DNA from: Pantoea vagans
Lineage (GTDB): Bacteria > Pseudomonadota > Gammaproteobacteria > Enterobacterales > Enterobacteriaceae
Length of the DNA stretch: 64,000 nt
Direction: 5' to 3'
Assembly (NCBI RefSeq): GCF_004792415.1
Contig: NZ_CP038853.1
Span: forward strand, 62,001 to 126,000
Shown here: in pieces, positions 46,253 to 57,268 of the stretch
Layout of the letters: every line of letters starts with the position of its first letter
How positions within the stretch are numbered: position 1 is the stretch's first letter
Translations under genes and position numbers: made by a program
Notes under the pieces: generated by a model
What the model was told of the DNA's origin: nothing
The model's database searches: none
The model's input: only the letters and a program-made list of their open reading frames with translations

Positions 46253-48076
46253 GTGATCGAAAATTTGCGTAACATCGCCATCATCGCGCACGTTGACCAT
46301 GGAAAGACCACCCTGGTTGACAAACTGCTGCAACAATCCGGTACTTTTGATGCCCGTACCGAAGCAACCGAGCGCGTGATGGACTCCAATGATTTGGAGA
46401 AAGAGCGTGGGATTACCATCCTCGCAAAAAACACCGCCATTAAGTGGAATGACTACCGTATCAACATCGTTGATACCCCAGGACACGCCGACTTCGGTGG
46501 TGAAGTTGAGCGCGTCATGTCCATGGTGGACTCGGTGCTGCTGGTTGTAGATGCGATGGATGGCCCTATGCCGCAAACCCGCTTCGTGACCAAAAAAGCG
46601 TTCGCGCATGGTCTGAAGCCGATTGTGGTTATCAACAAAGTAGACCGCCCGGGTGCGCGTCCGGATTGGGTTGTGGATCAGGTATTTGACCTGTTCGTAA
46701 ATCTGGATGCCACTGACGAGCAGCTCGACTTCCCTATCATTTTCGCCTCTGCGCTGAATGGTATTGCGGGTCTTGAGCACACCGACATGGCTGACGATAT
46801 GACCCCGCTGTATCAGGCTATCGTTGATCACGTTGCGCCTCCGCAGGTTGAGGCTGATGCCCCACTGCAGATGCAAATCTCTCAGCTGGACTACAACAAC
46901 TACCTGGGTGTGATCGGCATCGGCCGTATCAAGCGCGGTAAAGTTAAGCCTAACCAGCAAGTCACTATCATCGATAGCGAAGGCAAAACCCGTAACGCTA
47001 AAGTCGGTAAAGTCCTGACTCATCTGGGTCTTGAGCGTATCGATAGCGATCTGGCAGAAGCGGGCGATATCATTGCTATCACCGGTCTGGGCGAGCTGAA
47101 CATCTCCGACACTATCTGTGACACGCAGAATGTGGAAGCGCTGCCAGCACTGAGCGTCGATGAACCAACTGTAACCATGTTCTTTAACGTCAACACCTCA
47201 CCGTTCTGCGGTAAAGAAGGTAAGTACGTGACTTCACGTCAGATCCTTGAGCGTCTGAACAAAGAACTGGTTCACAACGTCGCACTGCGTGTTGAAGAAA
47301 CTGAAGATTCTGACGCCTTCCGCGTATCAGGTCGTGGTGAACTTCACCTGTCAGTCCTGATCGAAAACATGCGTCGTGAAGGTTTCGAGCTGGCGGTATC
47401 CCGTCCGAAAGTTATCTTCCGTGAAATCGATGGCCGTAAACAAGAGCCATTTGAGAACGTTACGCTGGATATCGAAGAGACGCATCAGGGTTCCGTTATG
47501 CAAGCCATGGGCGAGCGTAAAGGCGATCTGAAAAACATGGATCCGGATGGCAAAGGCCGCGTACGTCTCGACTACGTGATCCCAAGCCGTGGCCTGATTG
47601 GCTTCCGTAACGAATTCATGACTATGACGTCCGGTACCGGTCTGCTCTACTCTACCTTCAGCCACTACGACGATATCCGTCCAGGCGAAGTGGGCCAGCG
47701 TCAGAACGGCGTACTGATCTCTAATGGTCAGGGTAAAGCCGTCGCGTTCGCCCTGTTCGGTCTGCAGGATCGCGGTAAGCTGTTCCTGGGTCACGGTGCA
47801 GAAGTCTATGAAGGCCAGATCATCGGTATTCACAGCCGTTCTAACGACCTGACCGTAAACTGTCTGACCGGTAAGAAGCTGACCAACATGCGTGCTTCCG
47901 GTACTGATGAAGCAACGACGCTGGTTCCACCGCAGAAAATGACGCTGGAACAGGCTATCGAGTTCATCGATGATGACGAACTGGTAGAAGTAACACCACT
48001 GTCAGTGCGTATCCGTAAACGTCACCTGACTGAAAACGACCGTAAACGTGCTTCACGTGGTCCTAAAGACGCATAA
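46253..48076 (+). CDS. typA: Ribosome-binding GTPase TypA/BipA
   Basis: BipA is an EF-G-like GTPase that helps 50S assembly, especially in the cold. The 607-residue product equals E. coli in length. G1 [13 protein letters not shown]3 DTPGHADF and G4 NKVDR are in the first 140 residues, followed by domain II and C-terminal EF-G-like domains. The start is GTG at 46253-46255, as in E. coli. It is divergent from glnA and ends at a strong terminator. Confidence 0.97.
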   Translation: MIENLRNIAIIAHVDHGKTTLVDKLLQQSGTFDARTEATERVMDSNDLEKERGITILAKNTAIKWNDYRINIVDTPGHADFGGEVERVMSMVDSVLLVVDAMDGPMPQTRFVTKKAFAHGLKPIVVINKVDRPGARPDWVVDQVFDLFVNLDATDEQLDFPIIFASALNGIAGLEHTDMADDMTPLYQAIVDHVAPPQVEADAPLQMQISQLDYNNYLGVIGIGRIKRGKVKPNQQVTIIDSEGKTRNAKVGKVLTHLGLERIDSDLAEAGDIIAITGLGELNISDTICDTQNVEALPALSVDEPTVTMFFNVNTSPFCGKEGKYVTSRQILERLNKELVHNVALRVEETEDSDAFRVSGRGELHLSVLIENMRREGFELAVSRPKVIFREIDGRKQEPFENVTLDIEETHQGSVMQAMGERKGDLKNMDPDGKGRVRLDYVIPSRGLIGFRNEFMTMTSGTGLLYSTFSHYDDIRPGEVGQRQNGVLISNGQGKAVAFALFGLQDRGKLFLGHGAEVYEGQIIGIHSRSNDLTVNCLTGKKLTNMRASGTDEATTLVPPQKMTLEQAIEFIDDDELVEVTPLSVRIRKRHLTENDRKRASRGPKDA

Positions 48077-48097
48077 GTGCGCCTTTAACTGATAAAA

Positions 48098-48122
48098 AGC
48101 CCCGCATGCGGGGCTTTTTTTT
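48098..48122 (+). terminator. typA terminator
   Basis: AGCCCCGCATGCGGGGCT (48098-48115) is a perfect palindrome followed by an eight-T run. Confidence 0.92.
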
Positions 48123-48275
48123 GCCTGAAATTCCGGCTTCTCCAGTCGGGCCAGTAAATATTTGGGTGCGTTCTATCCACCTTCTGGCGTTTACGCTTTT
48201 CTCTCCACGCGTGCCTGTTCAGCCTGCACTTTTGCCGCTAGAGTGAATACTCCAGGGAACAGAAGGAGACACACC

Positions 48276-48872
48276 ATGCTGTATATCTTTGATTTGGGCA
48301 ACGTGATTATTGATATCGACTTTAACCGCGTGCTGGGTGTCTGGAGTGACCTTAGCCGTGTGCCGCTGGCCTCGCTGCAAAGCCATTTCCAGATGGATGA
48401 AGCGTTTGAACAACACGAACGTGGAGAACTCAGCGATGAAGACTTCGCGCTGGCGCTGTGTGAAAAGCTGGAAATCGCGCTGAGTTATGAACAGTTTACT
48501 GCTGGCTGGCAGGCGGTCTTCGTAGACGTGCGTCCTGAAACCCTGGCGCTGATGAATCGGCTGCGGCTTGAAGGTCATCGGGTGGTGATCCTTTCTAACA
48601 CCAATAAGCTGCATTGTGAATTCTGGCCGACGCAGTATCCCGACGTACAGCAGGCAGCTGACAAACTCTATCTCTCGCAGGAGCTGGGTATGCGTAAACC
48701 GGAAGCCCGGATTTATCAGCATGTGCTGGACGCGGAGGGTGTGACTGCCGATCAGGCGGTGTTTTTCGACGATAACCCGGATAACATTGAGGCGGCGCGC
48801 GCCCTGGGCATTGAAAGTGTACTGGTTACTGACAGTAAAACGGTACCTGACTGGTTTGCAGGTCAACCGTAA
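48276..48872 (+). CDS. yihX: HAD-family alpha-D-glucose-1-phosphate phosphatase YihX
   Basis: YihX is a haloacid dehalogenase-like phosphatase; the E. coli enzyme hydrolyses alpha-glucose-1-phosphate. The nucleophile Asp is in MLYIFDLGNVIIDID, motif II in VILSNTNKLH, and motifs III/IV in GMRKPEARIY and VFFDDNPDNIEAA. The ATG at 48276 has AAGGAG upstream; 198 residues is near the E. coli length. The open frame before it is not conserved. It leads the yihX-yihY-dtd-fabY group. Confidence 0.94.
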   Translation: MLYIFDLGNVIIDIDFNRVLGVWSDLSRVPLASLQSHFQMDEAFEQHERGELSDEDFALALCEKLEIALSYEQFTAGWQAVFVDVRPETLALMNRLRLEGHRVVILSNTNKLHCEFWPTQYPDVQQAADKLYLSQELGMRKPEARIYQHVLDAEGVTADQAVFFDDNPDNIEAARALGIESVLVTDSKTVPDWFAGQP

Positions 48873-48875
48873 CTC

Positions 48876-49745
48876 ATGATGTCACGTAAATTTCGTCCCG
48901 GGCTGCATGCGTTCTGGTTGTGGCTCAAATTGTTGTGGAAACGCATAGATGAGGATGGCATGACGACGCAGGCTGGTAATCTGGCCTATGTCTCATTGCT
49001 GGCGCTGGTACCACTGATTGCGGTGGTGTTTGCGCTGTTTGCTGCGTTTCCGGTCTTCTCAGATATCAGCGTGCAGTTGAAGCAGTTTGTCTTTAACAAC
49101 CTGATGCCCGCAGCCGGTAACACGCTGCAACGCTATCTTGAGCAGTTTGTGGCTAACGTCAACCGGATGACGGCGGTCGGGGCCATCGGCCTGATCGTGA
49201 CCGCCTTACTGCTGATGCATTCGGTCGATACCGCGTTGAATACCATCTGGCGCAGCAACAAGAAGCGACCGATGGTTTACTCCTTTGCGGTCTACTGGAT
49301 GATCCTGACGCTCGGCCCGCTTCTGGCCGGTGCCAGCCTGGCGATCAGCTCCTATCTGCTGTCACTGCGCTGGATTAATGCGACCGGCGTCACCAGCCTG
49401 GTCGACCAGATGCTGCGCATTTTCCCGCTTCTGCTGTCGTGGCTCGCCTTCTGGTTGCTCTACAGCATTGTACCCACCCAGCGGGTGCCGCCGCGCGATG
49501 CGCTGATTGGCGCGCTGGTGGCGGGTGCGCTATTTGAGCTGGGTAAAAAGGGCTTTGCGCTCTATGTTACTATGTTCCCCTCTTATCAGCTGATCTACGG
49601 CGTACTGGCCGTGATCCCCATTCTGTTTCTCTGGGTCTACTGGACCTGGTGTATTGTGTTGTTAGGCGCTGAAATTACCGTCGCGTTAGCCGACTATCGG
49701 CAGTTAAAACAGCAGCACAAAGAAGAACAACGCGAGGAAACATGA
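48876..49745 (+). CDS. yihY: YihY-family inner membrane protein
   Basis: A 289-residue polytopic membrane protein of the YihY/UPF0761 family, once confused with RNase BN; its role is unknown. About six hydrophobic segments are visible. The signature [29 protein letters not shown] is near the start and [27 protein letters not shown] near the end. It begins 3 bp after yihX and overlaps dtd by 4 bp, so the genes are co-translated. Confidence 0.92.
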   Translation: MMSRKFRPGLHAFWLWLKLLWKRIDEDGMTTQAGNLAYVSLLALVPLIAVVFALFAAFPVFSDISVQLKQFVFNNLMPAAGNTLQRYLEQFVANVNRMTAVGAIGLIVTALLLMHSVDTALNTIWRSNKKRPMVYSFAVYWMILTLGPLLAGASLAISSYLLSLRWINATGVTSLVDQMLRIFPLLLSWLAFWLLYSIVPTQRVPPRDALIGALVAGALFELGKKGFALYVTMFPSYQLIYGVLAVIPILFLWVYWTWCIVLLGAEITVALADYRQLKQQHKEEQREET

Positions 49746-50179
49746 TTGCATTGATTCAACGCGTGCAGCGCGCCAGCGTCAGCGTCGATCACAGCGTAAT
49801 CGGCGAAATCGGTGCCGGTTTACTGGTTTTGCTGGGCGTGGAAAAGGGTGATGACAATGCGCGTGCGGAACGTCTCGCAGAACGCGTACTGGGCTATCGC
49901 ATCTTTAGTGATGAACAGGGCAAAATGAACCTGAGTGTTTGTCAGGCGGGCGGAAGCGTGCTGGTGGTGTCGCAGTTTACGCTGGCCGCAGATACGCAAA
50001 AAGGAATGCGCCCCTCCTTTTCAGGTGGCGCGGAGCCTGCTGAGGCCGAACGCCTGTATGACTACTTCAGCGATTACTGTCGCCAGCAGGGCATGACCAC
50101 GGCGAATGGCCGTTTTGCGGCGGATATGCAGGTCTCGCTGGTGAATGATGGTCCTGTGACGTTCTGGTTACAGGTGTGA
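49742..50179 (+). CDS. dtd: D-aminoacyl-tRNA deacylase
   Basis: Dtd hydrolyses D-amino acids wrongly attached to tRNA. The 145-residue product has the conserved SQFTLAAD motif and the Gly-cisPro motif in [10 protein letters not shown], which provides chiral selection. The start ATG overlaps the yihY stop, and its own end overlaps the fabY GTG. Confidence 0.96.
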   Translation: MIALIQRVQRASVSVDHSVIGEIGAGLLVLLGVEKGDDNARAERLAERVLGYRIFSDEQGKMNLSVCQAGGSVLVVSQFTLAADTQKGMRPSFSGGAEPAEAERLYDYFSDYCRQQGMTTANGRFAADMQVSLVNDGPVTFWLQV

Positions 50180-51183
50180 GATCGCAAGCGGAGCGGCAGG
50201 GAACAGGCCATCTATCCGAGCGGGAGAAACATTACATGTATCACCTTCGCGTGCCACAGACGGCGGAAGAGCTGGATATCTATTATCAGTTCCGCTGGGA
50301 AATGTTGCGTAAACCATTGCGTCAGCCGCAGGGGTCGGAACGTGACGCCTGGGATGCCCTGGCGCATCATCAGATGGTGGTTGATGAGCAGGGGAATCCG
50401 GTCGCCATAGGCCGTCTCTACATCAACGCCGACAATGAGGCCGCTATCCGCTTCATGGCCGTTCATCCGTCGGTGCAGGGCAAAGGGCTGGGTACGCTGA
50501 TGGCGATGACCCTGGAGTCGGTAGCGCGTCAGGAAGGGGCGAAGCGGGTAACCTGCAGCGCCCGCGAAGATGCGGTCGCCTTCTTCGCTAAGCTCGGCTA
50601 TATCAATCAGGGTGAGATTACCGCGCCGCAGACGACGCCGTTACGCCACTTTCTGATGATCAAGCCGGTCGTTACGCTTGATGATATCCTGCATCGCGCC
50701 GACTGGTGCGGTCAGCTGCAACAGGCCTGGTATAATCATATTCCGCTCAGCGAGAAGATGGGTGTGCGTATCCTGCAGTTTACCGGGCAGAAATTTATCA
50801 CCACCATGCCTGAAGCGGGCAACCAGAATCCACATCACACGCTGTTCGCCGGCAGCCTGTTCTCGCTTGCCACGCTGACCGGCTGGGGATTGATCTGGTT
50901 GCTGCTGCGCGAGCGCCATCTCGGCGGCACCATTATTCTGGCAGATGCGCACATTCGCTACAGCCGTCCGATTAGCGGACGGCCTGGCGCGATTGCCGAT
51001 CTCGGCTCACTAAGCGGCGACCTTGACCGTCTGGCACGCGGACGTAAAGCACGCGTTCAGCTTGAAGTGGAGCTGTTTGGCGATGATGAATGTGGCGCGG
51101 TGTTTGAGAGCGTTTACATCGTTCTGCCAGCCGATCCGGATGGGCCGCTGGAAGAGGGCGGTTCCGGCGCCCGTATCAATTAA
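50176..51183 (+). CDS. fabY: Acetoacetyl-[ACP] synthase FabY (YiiD)
   Basis: FabY provides an alternative entry to fatty acid synthesis; E. coli FabY supports growth without FabH. An N-terminal GNAT acetyltransferase-like domain ([34 protein letters not shown]) is fused to a C-terminal thioesterase-like hot-dog domain ([23 protein letters not shown]). The GTG at 50176 overlaps the dtd stop and gives 335 residues. An ATG at 50236 with GGGAG upstream, where strong homology begins, is a possible start. Confidence 0.92.
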   Translation: MRSQAERQGTGHLSEREKHYMYHLRVPQTAEELDIYYQFRWEMLRKPLRQPQGSERDAWDALAHHQMVVDEQGNPVAIGRLYINADNEAAIRFMAVHPSVQGKGLGTLMAMTLESVARQEGAKRVTCSAREDAVAFFAKLGYINQGEITAPQTTPLRHFLMIKPVVTLDDILHRADWCGQLQQAWYNHIPLSEKMGVRILQFTGQKFITTMPEAGNQNPHHTLFAGSLFSLATLTGWGLIWLLLRERHLGGTIILADAHIRYSRPISGRPGAIADLGSLSGDLDRLARGRKARVQLEVELFGDDECGAVFESVYIVLPADPDGPLEEGGSGARIN

Positions 51184-51186
51184 TCA

Positions 51187-51210
51187 TAAGGGCCGCATTT
51201 GCGGCCCTTA
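51187..51210. terminator. Bidirectional terminator between fabY and yicH
   Basis: TAAGGGCCGC (51187-51196) pairs with GCGGCCCTTA (51201-51210). The stem resembles the hairpins at 18407 and 18640. The T-runs are short, so it may be a weak terminator in both directions for the convergent genes. Confidence 0.6.
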
Positions 51211-51215
51211 TCTTA

Positions 51216-52895
51216 TCAACGTACCTCGCCAGCCTGCATGGTCTGCTGCACCTGCTGACTGTCGGTTGTTACCGACAGCGTGCCATTAACAGTCGGGCGT
51301 AATGGCTGGCCTGCGGCTAAAGCGCCGCTCAGTTGCAGCTGCATATTGCTGTCACCAGTTAACGGTAATGCGGGCCATCCCCAGTTCTGCAACACATTCA
51401 CCGGCACTGCACGCCCCGTCAGTTGCAGCGTAAGCGGACGGGCTGGCTGCTGGCCGACGGTAGCCGTCCCTTCAAGCAGGCCCTTGTTACTGAACGCACT
51501 CAGCTCGGTCACCTGAATCTGTTGCGGGTCGGCACTCAGCGCAATCGACGGGTGACGCAGATCGGTGCGGTTAAAGGTCGACTCTGCCGCGTTCAGGCTG
51601 AGCTTACCCGACCAGATCCCCCATTGATGCTGCTGTGCCAGCAGCAGGTTCTCGCCGGATCCATCCAGTGAGGTCAGCTGGAAGGGAAACGCCGGATTGA
51701 TGTCGATAATCAGGTTACGATTAGAGGTGAAACGCGTCACCGCTACGCTATCCAGCCACGCGGGCAGTGCCGCCTGCCAGCGGTCGCGCCAGTCCTGCGG
51801 CAGGGTATATTCCAGTCCGGCAACAGCCAGATTTTTCAGCGTCAGGCGTTTATCGCTGCGTGACCAGTCACCGTCAGCACGAATCACCCCGTTCGCCCAG
51901 CGTGAACTGAACTGCGTCAGCGCCAGGCCCTGCGGCGAGAAATCCAGGTTAACGATAGGGTCATTAAGCTCGAATCCACCGTTGATAAAATTGCTGGCAT
52001 TCAGCGCCAGCGAACCATCATTACTCTGCCAGTCATCGCCCTGCCAGTTAACGTTTCTCAGCGTCAGGTCAAGATCTGTCACCGCCCAGTCAGGCCCCTG
52101 CAGGCGGGCATCAGTCATATCGAGGCGCGTAATCGCAATTGAGGGAACCACCTGCAGGCTATGCAGGAAATCTTTCAGGCTGCTGGCGGTCTGCAGACGA
52201 ATGTCATTCAGTCGCAGCTGATTAATTTTCCAGTTGCCCTGGGCATCGCGCTCACCGTTGCCGGTCATGGAGCCACGCGCCAGGTCGGCACCAATATTGT
52301 CAAAGCGCATCCGACCCTGGGAAACACTGCCCTGAATCAGGACGTTTTCAGCTGGCACCTTATTCAGCGTCATGCTGCCTGCGCTCATCTGGAAGCGGGC
52401 ATCGCGGCCCAGCATATCAAGGGCTGTGGGTTTCCATGGCAGAATGCCGCCATTAACCTGCTGAGCAAACAGCGGTAACGTGCTGTTGGGGCTGTCGATA
52501 CGCATGTTATTGAGCTGCAGGCGATCGGCCTGAATGGGCAGCGTACTGCCTGGCGTCAGATTGGCCAGATTCACTTCCCCGTCGCGCAGTTCAAGACTGC
52601 TGAAATGCAGCGGATCGCTGAACTGAATCAGCGCCAGACCGAGATCGACCCGTTTCGCTACCAGAACCGCAGGCTGCCCATCATGACCAAAACTGAAGTC
52701 ATCCAGAATGATGTGAGAGGGAGAAGAGAAATTGTGTTCAATTTTACTCAGGGAGAGATGCCATTCGGTTTTGTCGCTCACCCAACGGCTAAACCAGCCT
52801 GCACCCCACTGTGTCTGCAGCAAGACATAGATCACCACAAGGATGAAAAGCAGCAGCAAAAGTAAGGTGAGGAAAAACTTTCCAAGAAATTTCAT
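51216..52895 (-). CDS. yicH: AsmA-family protein YicH
   Basis: A 559-residue AsmA-like protein, probably inner-membrane anchored with a large periplasmic part. One N-terminal membrane segment (about residues 5-27) is followed by a long repetitive beta-rich region with many LxL and Asn/Asp-turn stretches, as in AsmA/TamB-like lipid-transfer bridges. E. coli YicH is 569 residues. The function of this member is not firmly known. It follows xanP in the same direction, as in E. coli. Confidence 0.92.
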   Translation of the reverse strand: MKFLGKFFLTLLLLLLFILVVIYVLLQTQWGAGWFSRWVSDKTEWHLSLSKIEHNFSSPSHIILDDFSFGHDGQPAVLVAKRVDLGLALIQFSDPLHFSSLELRDGEVNLANLTPGSTLPIQADRLQLNNMRIDSPNSTLPLFAQQVNGGILPWKPTALDMLGRDARFQMSAGSMTLNKVPAENVLIQGSVSQGRMRFDNIGADLARGSMTGNGERDAQGNWKINQLRLNDIRLQTASSLKDFLHSLQVVPSIAITRLDMTDARLQGPDWAVTDLDLTLRNVNWQGDDWQSNDGSLALNASNFINGGFELNDPIVNLDFSPQGLALTQFSSRWANGVIRADGDWSRSDKRLTLKNLAVAGLEYTLPQDWRDRWQAALPAWLDSVAVTRFTSNRNLIIDINPAFPFQLTSLDGSGENLLLAQQHQWGIWSGKLSLNAAESTFNRTDLRHPSIALSADPQQIQVTELSAFSNKGLLEGTATVGQQPARPLTLQLTGRAVPVNVLQNWGWPALPLTGDSNMQLQLSGALAAGQPLRPTVNGTLSVTTDSQQVQQTMQAGEVR

Positions 52896-53013
52896 AGCAT
52901 CCTTCCCGAGTTAAATCCGGTGAGAGGTTGTTATGCCTGAATTACCGTTACAGCTCAACAGCCTGGATGTAAATCCGAATAATTAGCAGGCAGGCCGAAG
53001 CCTGCCCGTGGAC

Positions 53014-54387
53014 TTACTTCTCTTGCGGGAAAATCAGGTTGAGCACGATGGCGGTAATGCCGCCCGCCGCAATGCCGGAAGAGAGCAGGGTTTTCAGCCA
53101 CTCGGGCGCAAACTGCAGGATTAAGGGTTGCTGAGAAACACCCAGCCCCACCGCCAGCGACAGCGCGATGATCATGATGGCGCGACGGTTAAGCGGCTCG
53201 CGTGACACGATGCGAACGCCCGAGGCGGCGATGGTGCCGAACATCACAATGGTTGCGCCGCCGAGTACCGGCTCAGGAATGAGCTGAACCAGACCGCTGA
53301 CCGCCGGGAACAGCCCCAGCACAATCAGCATCAGTGCGACCACAAAGCCCACGTAGCGGCTGGCCACACCGGTCAACTGAATCACGCCATTGTTCTGACC
53401 GAAGCAGGAGTTAGGGAAGGTGTTAAACAGCGCGGAGACAAAGGAGTTAAGACCATTCGCCAGCACGCCACCTTTCAGGCGTTTCATATAGAGCGGTCCG
53501 CTCACCGGCTGCTCTGAAACATCCGAGGTGGCGGTGATATCGCCGATGGTCTCCAGAGAGGTGACCATAAATACCAGCATCAGCGGGATAAGCAGATTCC
53601 AGTCGAAGCCCAGTCCGTAGTAGAGCGGCGCTGGCACCATGATTAACGGCTGATCAGCAGGAATACCTGCTGCAGGCAGCATGCCCATCGCCCAGGCCAG
53701 CAGATAGCCCACCGCCATGGCAATCACCAGGGAGGCGACGCGCAGGTAGGGATTCTTCTGCCGGTTCAGCAGCACGATCACCAGCAGCACGGCTCCGGCC
53801 AGCATCAGGTTTTTCGGTGCGCCAAAGGTATGGTCGTTCATCGCACTAAAACCGCCGCCAATGGAAGTCAGGCCGACCTGAATCAGTGACAGGCCGATAA
53901 TCATCACCACAATACCGGAAACCAGTGGGGTAATGATCCGGCGCGCCAGATGCAATACGCGCGACAGCACCATTTCGGTACAGGAGGCTACCATCAGCGT
54001 GCCAAACAGAGCCGCCATCATGGTGGGCACGTCAGCACCGCCATTTTTCAGCGCCATCCCGCCCATAATCAGAGGCGTCACGAAGTTGAAGCTGGTGCCC
54101 TGAATCGACAGCAGGCCCGAACCCACTGGTCCCCAGGTTTTGATTTGCAGCAGTGATGCCACGCCCGATGCAAACAGCGACATACTGATCACGTGCCGGG
54201 TATCTTCTGCAGGCAGGCCCAGCGCCTGACAAATCAGAATCGCAGGCGTAATAACCGCGACAAACATTGCCAGCAGGTGCTGACCGGCGGCAAACAGCGT
54301 TTGTGGCAGGGGTGGACGATCTTCAAGACGATAAATCAGTTCACTTTTCGTGGCGGAAGGCTGGTCTGGCTGAGGAGTGGTGGACAT
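53014..54387 (-). CDS. xanP: Xanthine:H+ symporter XanP
   Basis: XanP is a nucleobase:cation symporter-2 family importer for xanthine. The 457-residue product has about twelve to fourteen membrane segments. It shows the family motif [25 protein letters not shown] (here [16 protein letters not shown]) and the cytoplasmic-end [17 protein letters not shown]. The whole sequence closely follows E. coli XanP, so I prefer XanP over XanQ or UacT. In E. coli gltS lies between xanP and recG; it is missing here. Confidence 0.94.
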   Translation of the reverse strand: MSTTPQPDQPSATKSELIYRLEDRPPLPQTLFAAGQHLLAMFVAVITPAILICQALGLPAEDTRHVISMSLFASGVASLLQIKTWGPVGSGLLSIQGTSFNFVTPLIMGGMALKNGGADVPTMMAALFGTLMVASCTEMVLSRVLHLARRIITPLVSGIVVMIIGLSLIQVGLTSIGGGFSAMNDHTFGAPKNLMLAGAVLLVIVLLNRQKNPYLRVASLVIAMAVGYLLAWAMGMLPAAGIPADQPLIMVPAPLYYGLGFDWNLLIPLMLVFMVTSLETIGDITATSDVSEQPVSGPLYMKRLKGGVLANGLNSFVSALFNTFPNSCFGQNNGVIQLTGVASRYVGFVVALMLIVLGLFPAVSGLVQLIPEPVLGGATIVMFGTIAASGVRIVSREPLNRRAIMIIALSLAVGLGVSQQPLILQFAPEWLKTLLSSGIAAGGITAIVLNLIFPQEK

Positions 54388-54492
54388 CTTCTGTTCTTCC
54401 CAAAAAATAGTGTGGCGATTGTAATCATCCGTCGGGCAAAAGCAATCGTTTGCCCGGCGAGGATAAAAAAGGCCGACTTAGATGGAGATCAA

Positions 54493-56571
54493 TCAGACGT
54501 TGGTATAACGGGTGTTCTCTGGCAGCCAGCGTTCAATCAGGGCGCTGGCCTGCTCGGGATAGTGCTGGTGGATGTGGCGCGCCACACGCTGAACTTCCGG
54601 CACCATTGCGGCATCGCGTAGCAGGTCGGCTACTTTGAATTCCGCGTTGCCGGTCTGACGCGTGCCCAGCAGCTCACCCGGCCCGCGAATCTCCAGATCG
54701 AACTGAGCAATGACGAAGCCGTCATTGCTGTCACGCAGCACCTGAAGACGCTTCTGCGCCGTCTTGCTCAGTGGCGCTTTATAGAGCAGCACACAGTGCG
54801 ATGCCACGGCACCACGACCTACACGGCCCCGCAGCTGATGCAGCTGCGCCAGCCCTAACCGCTCCGGGTTTTCGATAATCATCAGGCTGGCATTCGGCAC
54901 GTCAACGCCGACCTCGATGACTGTCGTGGCCACCAGCAGCTGCAGTTCATTCGCTTTAAAGGCCTGCATCACCGCCTGTTTTTCCGCGGGCTTCATCCGG
55001 CCATGCACCAGTCCGATATTTAAGTCGGGCAGCGCGGTTTTCAGGGATTCCCAGCTGGCCTCTGCCGCCTGCGCTTCCAGCAGTTCGGACTCTTCAATCA
55101 GGGTGCAGACCCAGTAAGCCTGACGCCCTTCGCGGCAGGCATGCTCAACCCGCGCCATAATCTCATCGCGTCGGGTATCGGGGATCGCCACGGTGGTCAC
55201 CGGAGTACGTCCCGGCGGCAGCTCATCGATGGTTGAGGTATCAAGGTCGGCATACGCGGTCATCGCCAGGGTGCGCGGGATCGGGGTAGCGGTCATGATC
55301 AGCTGATGCGGATGGAAACCCTGCTCCTCGCCTTTTTCCCACAAGGCCAGTCGCTGGTGGACGCCGAACCGGTGCTGCTCATCAATAATGACCAGCGCCA
55401 GACCGTTGAACTGCACCTGCTCCTGAAACAGCGCGTGTGTGCCCACGACCATTGCCACCTGACCGCTGGCTATGGCTTCCTGCTGTGCCTGGCGGGCTTT
55501 GCCTTTCTGTTTTCCGGCCAGCCAGCCCACTTCAATGCCCAGCGGCGCAAACCACTGACGGAAGTTACTGGCGTGCTGTTCCGCCAGCAGTTCGGTCGGC
55601 GCCATCAGCGCAACCTGCTTACCATGGGCGATAACATTTAGCGCAGAGAGCGCGGCTACCAGTGTCTTGCCCGAGCCGACATCGCCCTGCACCAGCCGCA
55701 TCATCGGGAAATCATTAGCCAGGTCTTTCTCTATCTCCGCTACCACGCGTTTCTGCGCATTGGTCGGTGAGAAGTGCAGCGCGGCAAGCAGCTGATCGCT
55801 AAGGTTGTGCCGCGGCGGCATCGGTAACGCGTAATAGCGCTGAGCACCGGCGCGTACCGCCAGCATGCTGAGGTTGTGCGCCAGCAGCTCTTCCAGAATC
55901 AGTCTGCGTTGCGCCGGATGACGGCCACTTTCCAGCTCACTGAGTCGAAGATCGGGCGGTGGACGATGCAGCGTGCGCAGCGCATCGGGCAGGCTGATTA
56001 AACCGCCGCTCAGTTCCTGCGGCAGCAGCTCGGCAATCGGGCAGCTCTCCAGCAGCGTCAGCGCCTGGTCGGTAAGATTACGTAGCGTGGCCTGTCGGAT
56101 GCCTTCGGTGGTGGGATAAACCGGCGTTAAGGTCTCCTCCAGCGCCACATTGCTCTGTTCGCCCTGGATGCGGTATTCAGGATGAATAATCTCGGCGCCG
56201 CGCTGACCGCGCTTAATCTCGCCATAGGCAGTGACGCGACGGCCTGGCGACAGGTTATTCTTCATGCCGGCATTGAAGTTGAAGAAGCGCATCGTCAGGA
56301 CACCACTGCCATCGCTGATCTGGCACACCATCATCCGGCGGCGACCAAAGGTGATGTCAGTGTGCAGCACTTCGCCTTCTACGGTTGCCCAGATACCGGG
56401 CAGCAGATCATCAATGGCATAGAGCTGGGTGCGATCTTCGTAGCGTAGCGGGAGATGAAGCAGGAGATCCTGAATGGTATGCAGGTCAATTTTGGCCAGT
56501 TTTGCTGCCTGGCTGGCACCGACGCCGGTCAGGGTACTGAGCGGGATGGCATCCAGCAGACGGCCTTTCAT
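54493..56571 (-). CDS. recG: ATP-dependent DNA helicase RecG
   Basis: RecG remodels stalled forks and branched DNA. The 692-residue product has an N-terminal wedge OB domain (GIWATVEGEVLHTDITFGRRRMMVC) and a superfamily 2 helicase core: Walker A GDVGSGKT, the DEQHRFGVHQR box, TATPIPRTL, and the C-terminal QLRGRVGRG. It overlaps the trmH stop by 4 bp and is transcribed with spoT-trmH. Confidence 0.97.
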   Translation of the reverse strand: MKGRLLDAIPLSTLTGVGASQAAKLAKIDLHTIQDLLLHLPLRYEDRTQLYAIDDLLPGIWATVEGEVLHTDITFGRRRMMVCQISDGSGVLTMRFFNFNAGMKNNLSPGRRVTAYGEIKRGQRGAEIIHPEYRIQGEQSNVALEETLTPVYPTTEGIRQATLRNLTDQALTLLESCPIAELLPQELSGGLISLPDALRTLHRPPPDLRLSELESGRHPAQRRLILEELLAHNLSMLAVRAGAQRYYALPMPPRHNLSDQLLAALHFSPTNAQKRVVAEIEKDLANDFPMMRLVQGDVGSGKTLVAALSALNVIAHGKQVALMAPTELLAEQHASNFRQWFAPLGIEVGWLAGKQKGKARQAQQEAIASGQVAMVVGTHALFQEQVQFNGLALVIIDEQHRFGVHQRLALWEKGEEQGFHPHQLIMTATPIPRTLAMTAYADLDTSTIDELPPGRTPVTTVAIPDTRRDEIMARVEHACREGRQAYWVCTLIEESELLEAQAAEASWESLKTALPDLNIGLVHGRMKPAEKQAVMQAFKANELQLLVATTVIEVGVDVPNASLMIIENPERLGLAQLHQLRGRVGRGAVASHCVLLYKAPLSKTAQKRLQVLRDSNDGFVIAQFDLEIRGPGELLGTRQTGNAEFKVADLLRDAAMVPEVQRVARHIHQHYPEQASALIERWLPENTRYTNV

Positions 56572-57266
56572 CTTTTTTTACCGGTCGATTGCATGGTTGC
56601 CCACCAGCTGGGATCGGCGTCGACTTCGCCCTGCGCATCGATGCGCGGATAGGGTAAACCCTTCTGCTTTGCGACCCGCGCCAGCACCGGGAATCCGCCT
56701 TCAAACAGCAGACGTTGCTGCTCATCGTCGTCCAGCAGGCTGTAATCGCGCAGGTAAAGACCGGCATTTTGTCGCTGCCGCTGCGCTTCATAGAGGATCA
56801 GCGCACAGGCGACTGAGACATTCAGCGACTGCACCATGCCTACCATGGGAATCACGATCTTCCGGTCGGCCAGCGCCAGTGCTTCTTCGGTAATGCCGGT
56901 TTTTTCCTGTCCCATCAGGATGCAGGTGGGAAGGGTATAATCGATTTCACGGAAATCCACGGCATCGTCAGAAAGATGGGTCGCCAGAACCTGCATCTTC
57001 TGCTGTTTAAGCTGTTTTACAGCGTCGCCGATGGTGGGATGGGTAACCACTTTCACCCAGCTGTTGCTTCCGGCAGACGCGGAAGCCTGGGTGCGCATCC
57101 GCTGGCTGGGCCAGACAGCATGCACTTCTTGGATGCCGACTGCGTCGGCCGTGCGGATCACCGCAGACACATTGTGCGGCTTATGCACCTGCTCCATACA
57201 GACCGTAAGGTCGTGCTGGCGCAGTGCCAGCATCGCCTGAATCCGGGCAAAACGTTGATCGTTCAT
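56568..57266 (-). CDS. trmH: tRNA (guanosine18-2'-O)-methyltransferase TrmH
   Basis: TrmH (SpoU) methylates the 2'-OH of G18 in the tRNA D-loop. It is a SPOUT knot enzyme: the N-terminal NFSAVIRTADAVG-like motif is HNVSAVIRTADAVGIQEVHAV, and the knot motifs are LMGQEKTGITEEAL and IPMVGMVQSLNVSVACALILYEA. It is 232 residues, against 229 in E. coli. It lies 2 bp from spoT and overlaps recG. Confidence 0.95.
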   Translation of the reverse strand: MNDQRFARIQAMLALRQHDLTVCMEQVHKPHNVSAVIRTADAVGIQEVHAVWPSQRMRTQASASAGSNSWVKVVTHPTIGDAVKQLKQQKMQVLATHLSDDAVDFREIDYTLPTCILMGQEKTGITEEALALADRKIVIPMVGMVQSLNVSVACALILYEAQRQRQNAGLYLRDYSLLDDDEQQRLLFEGGFPVLARVAKQKGLPYPRIDAQGEVDADPSWWATMQSTGKKR

Positions 57267-57268
57267 GC

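Noticed and set aside
46253..46255. An unusual GTG start of typA.
   Set aside because: The same GTG start is used in E. coli, so it is ordinary.
52933..52986. A 17-codon plus-strand ORF (MPELPLQLNSLDVNPNN) with AGAGG upstream, between yicH and xanP.
   Set aside because: It is too short, has no recognised family and no conserved partner; a ribosome-site match this close is expected by chance.
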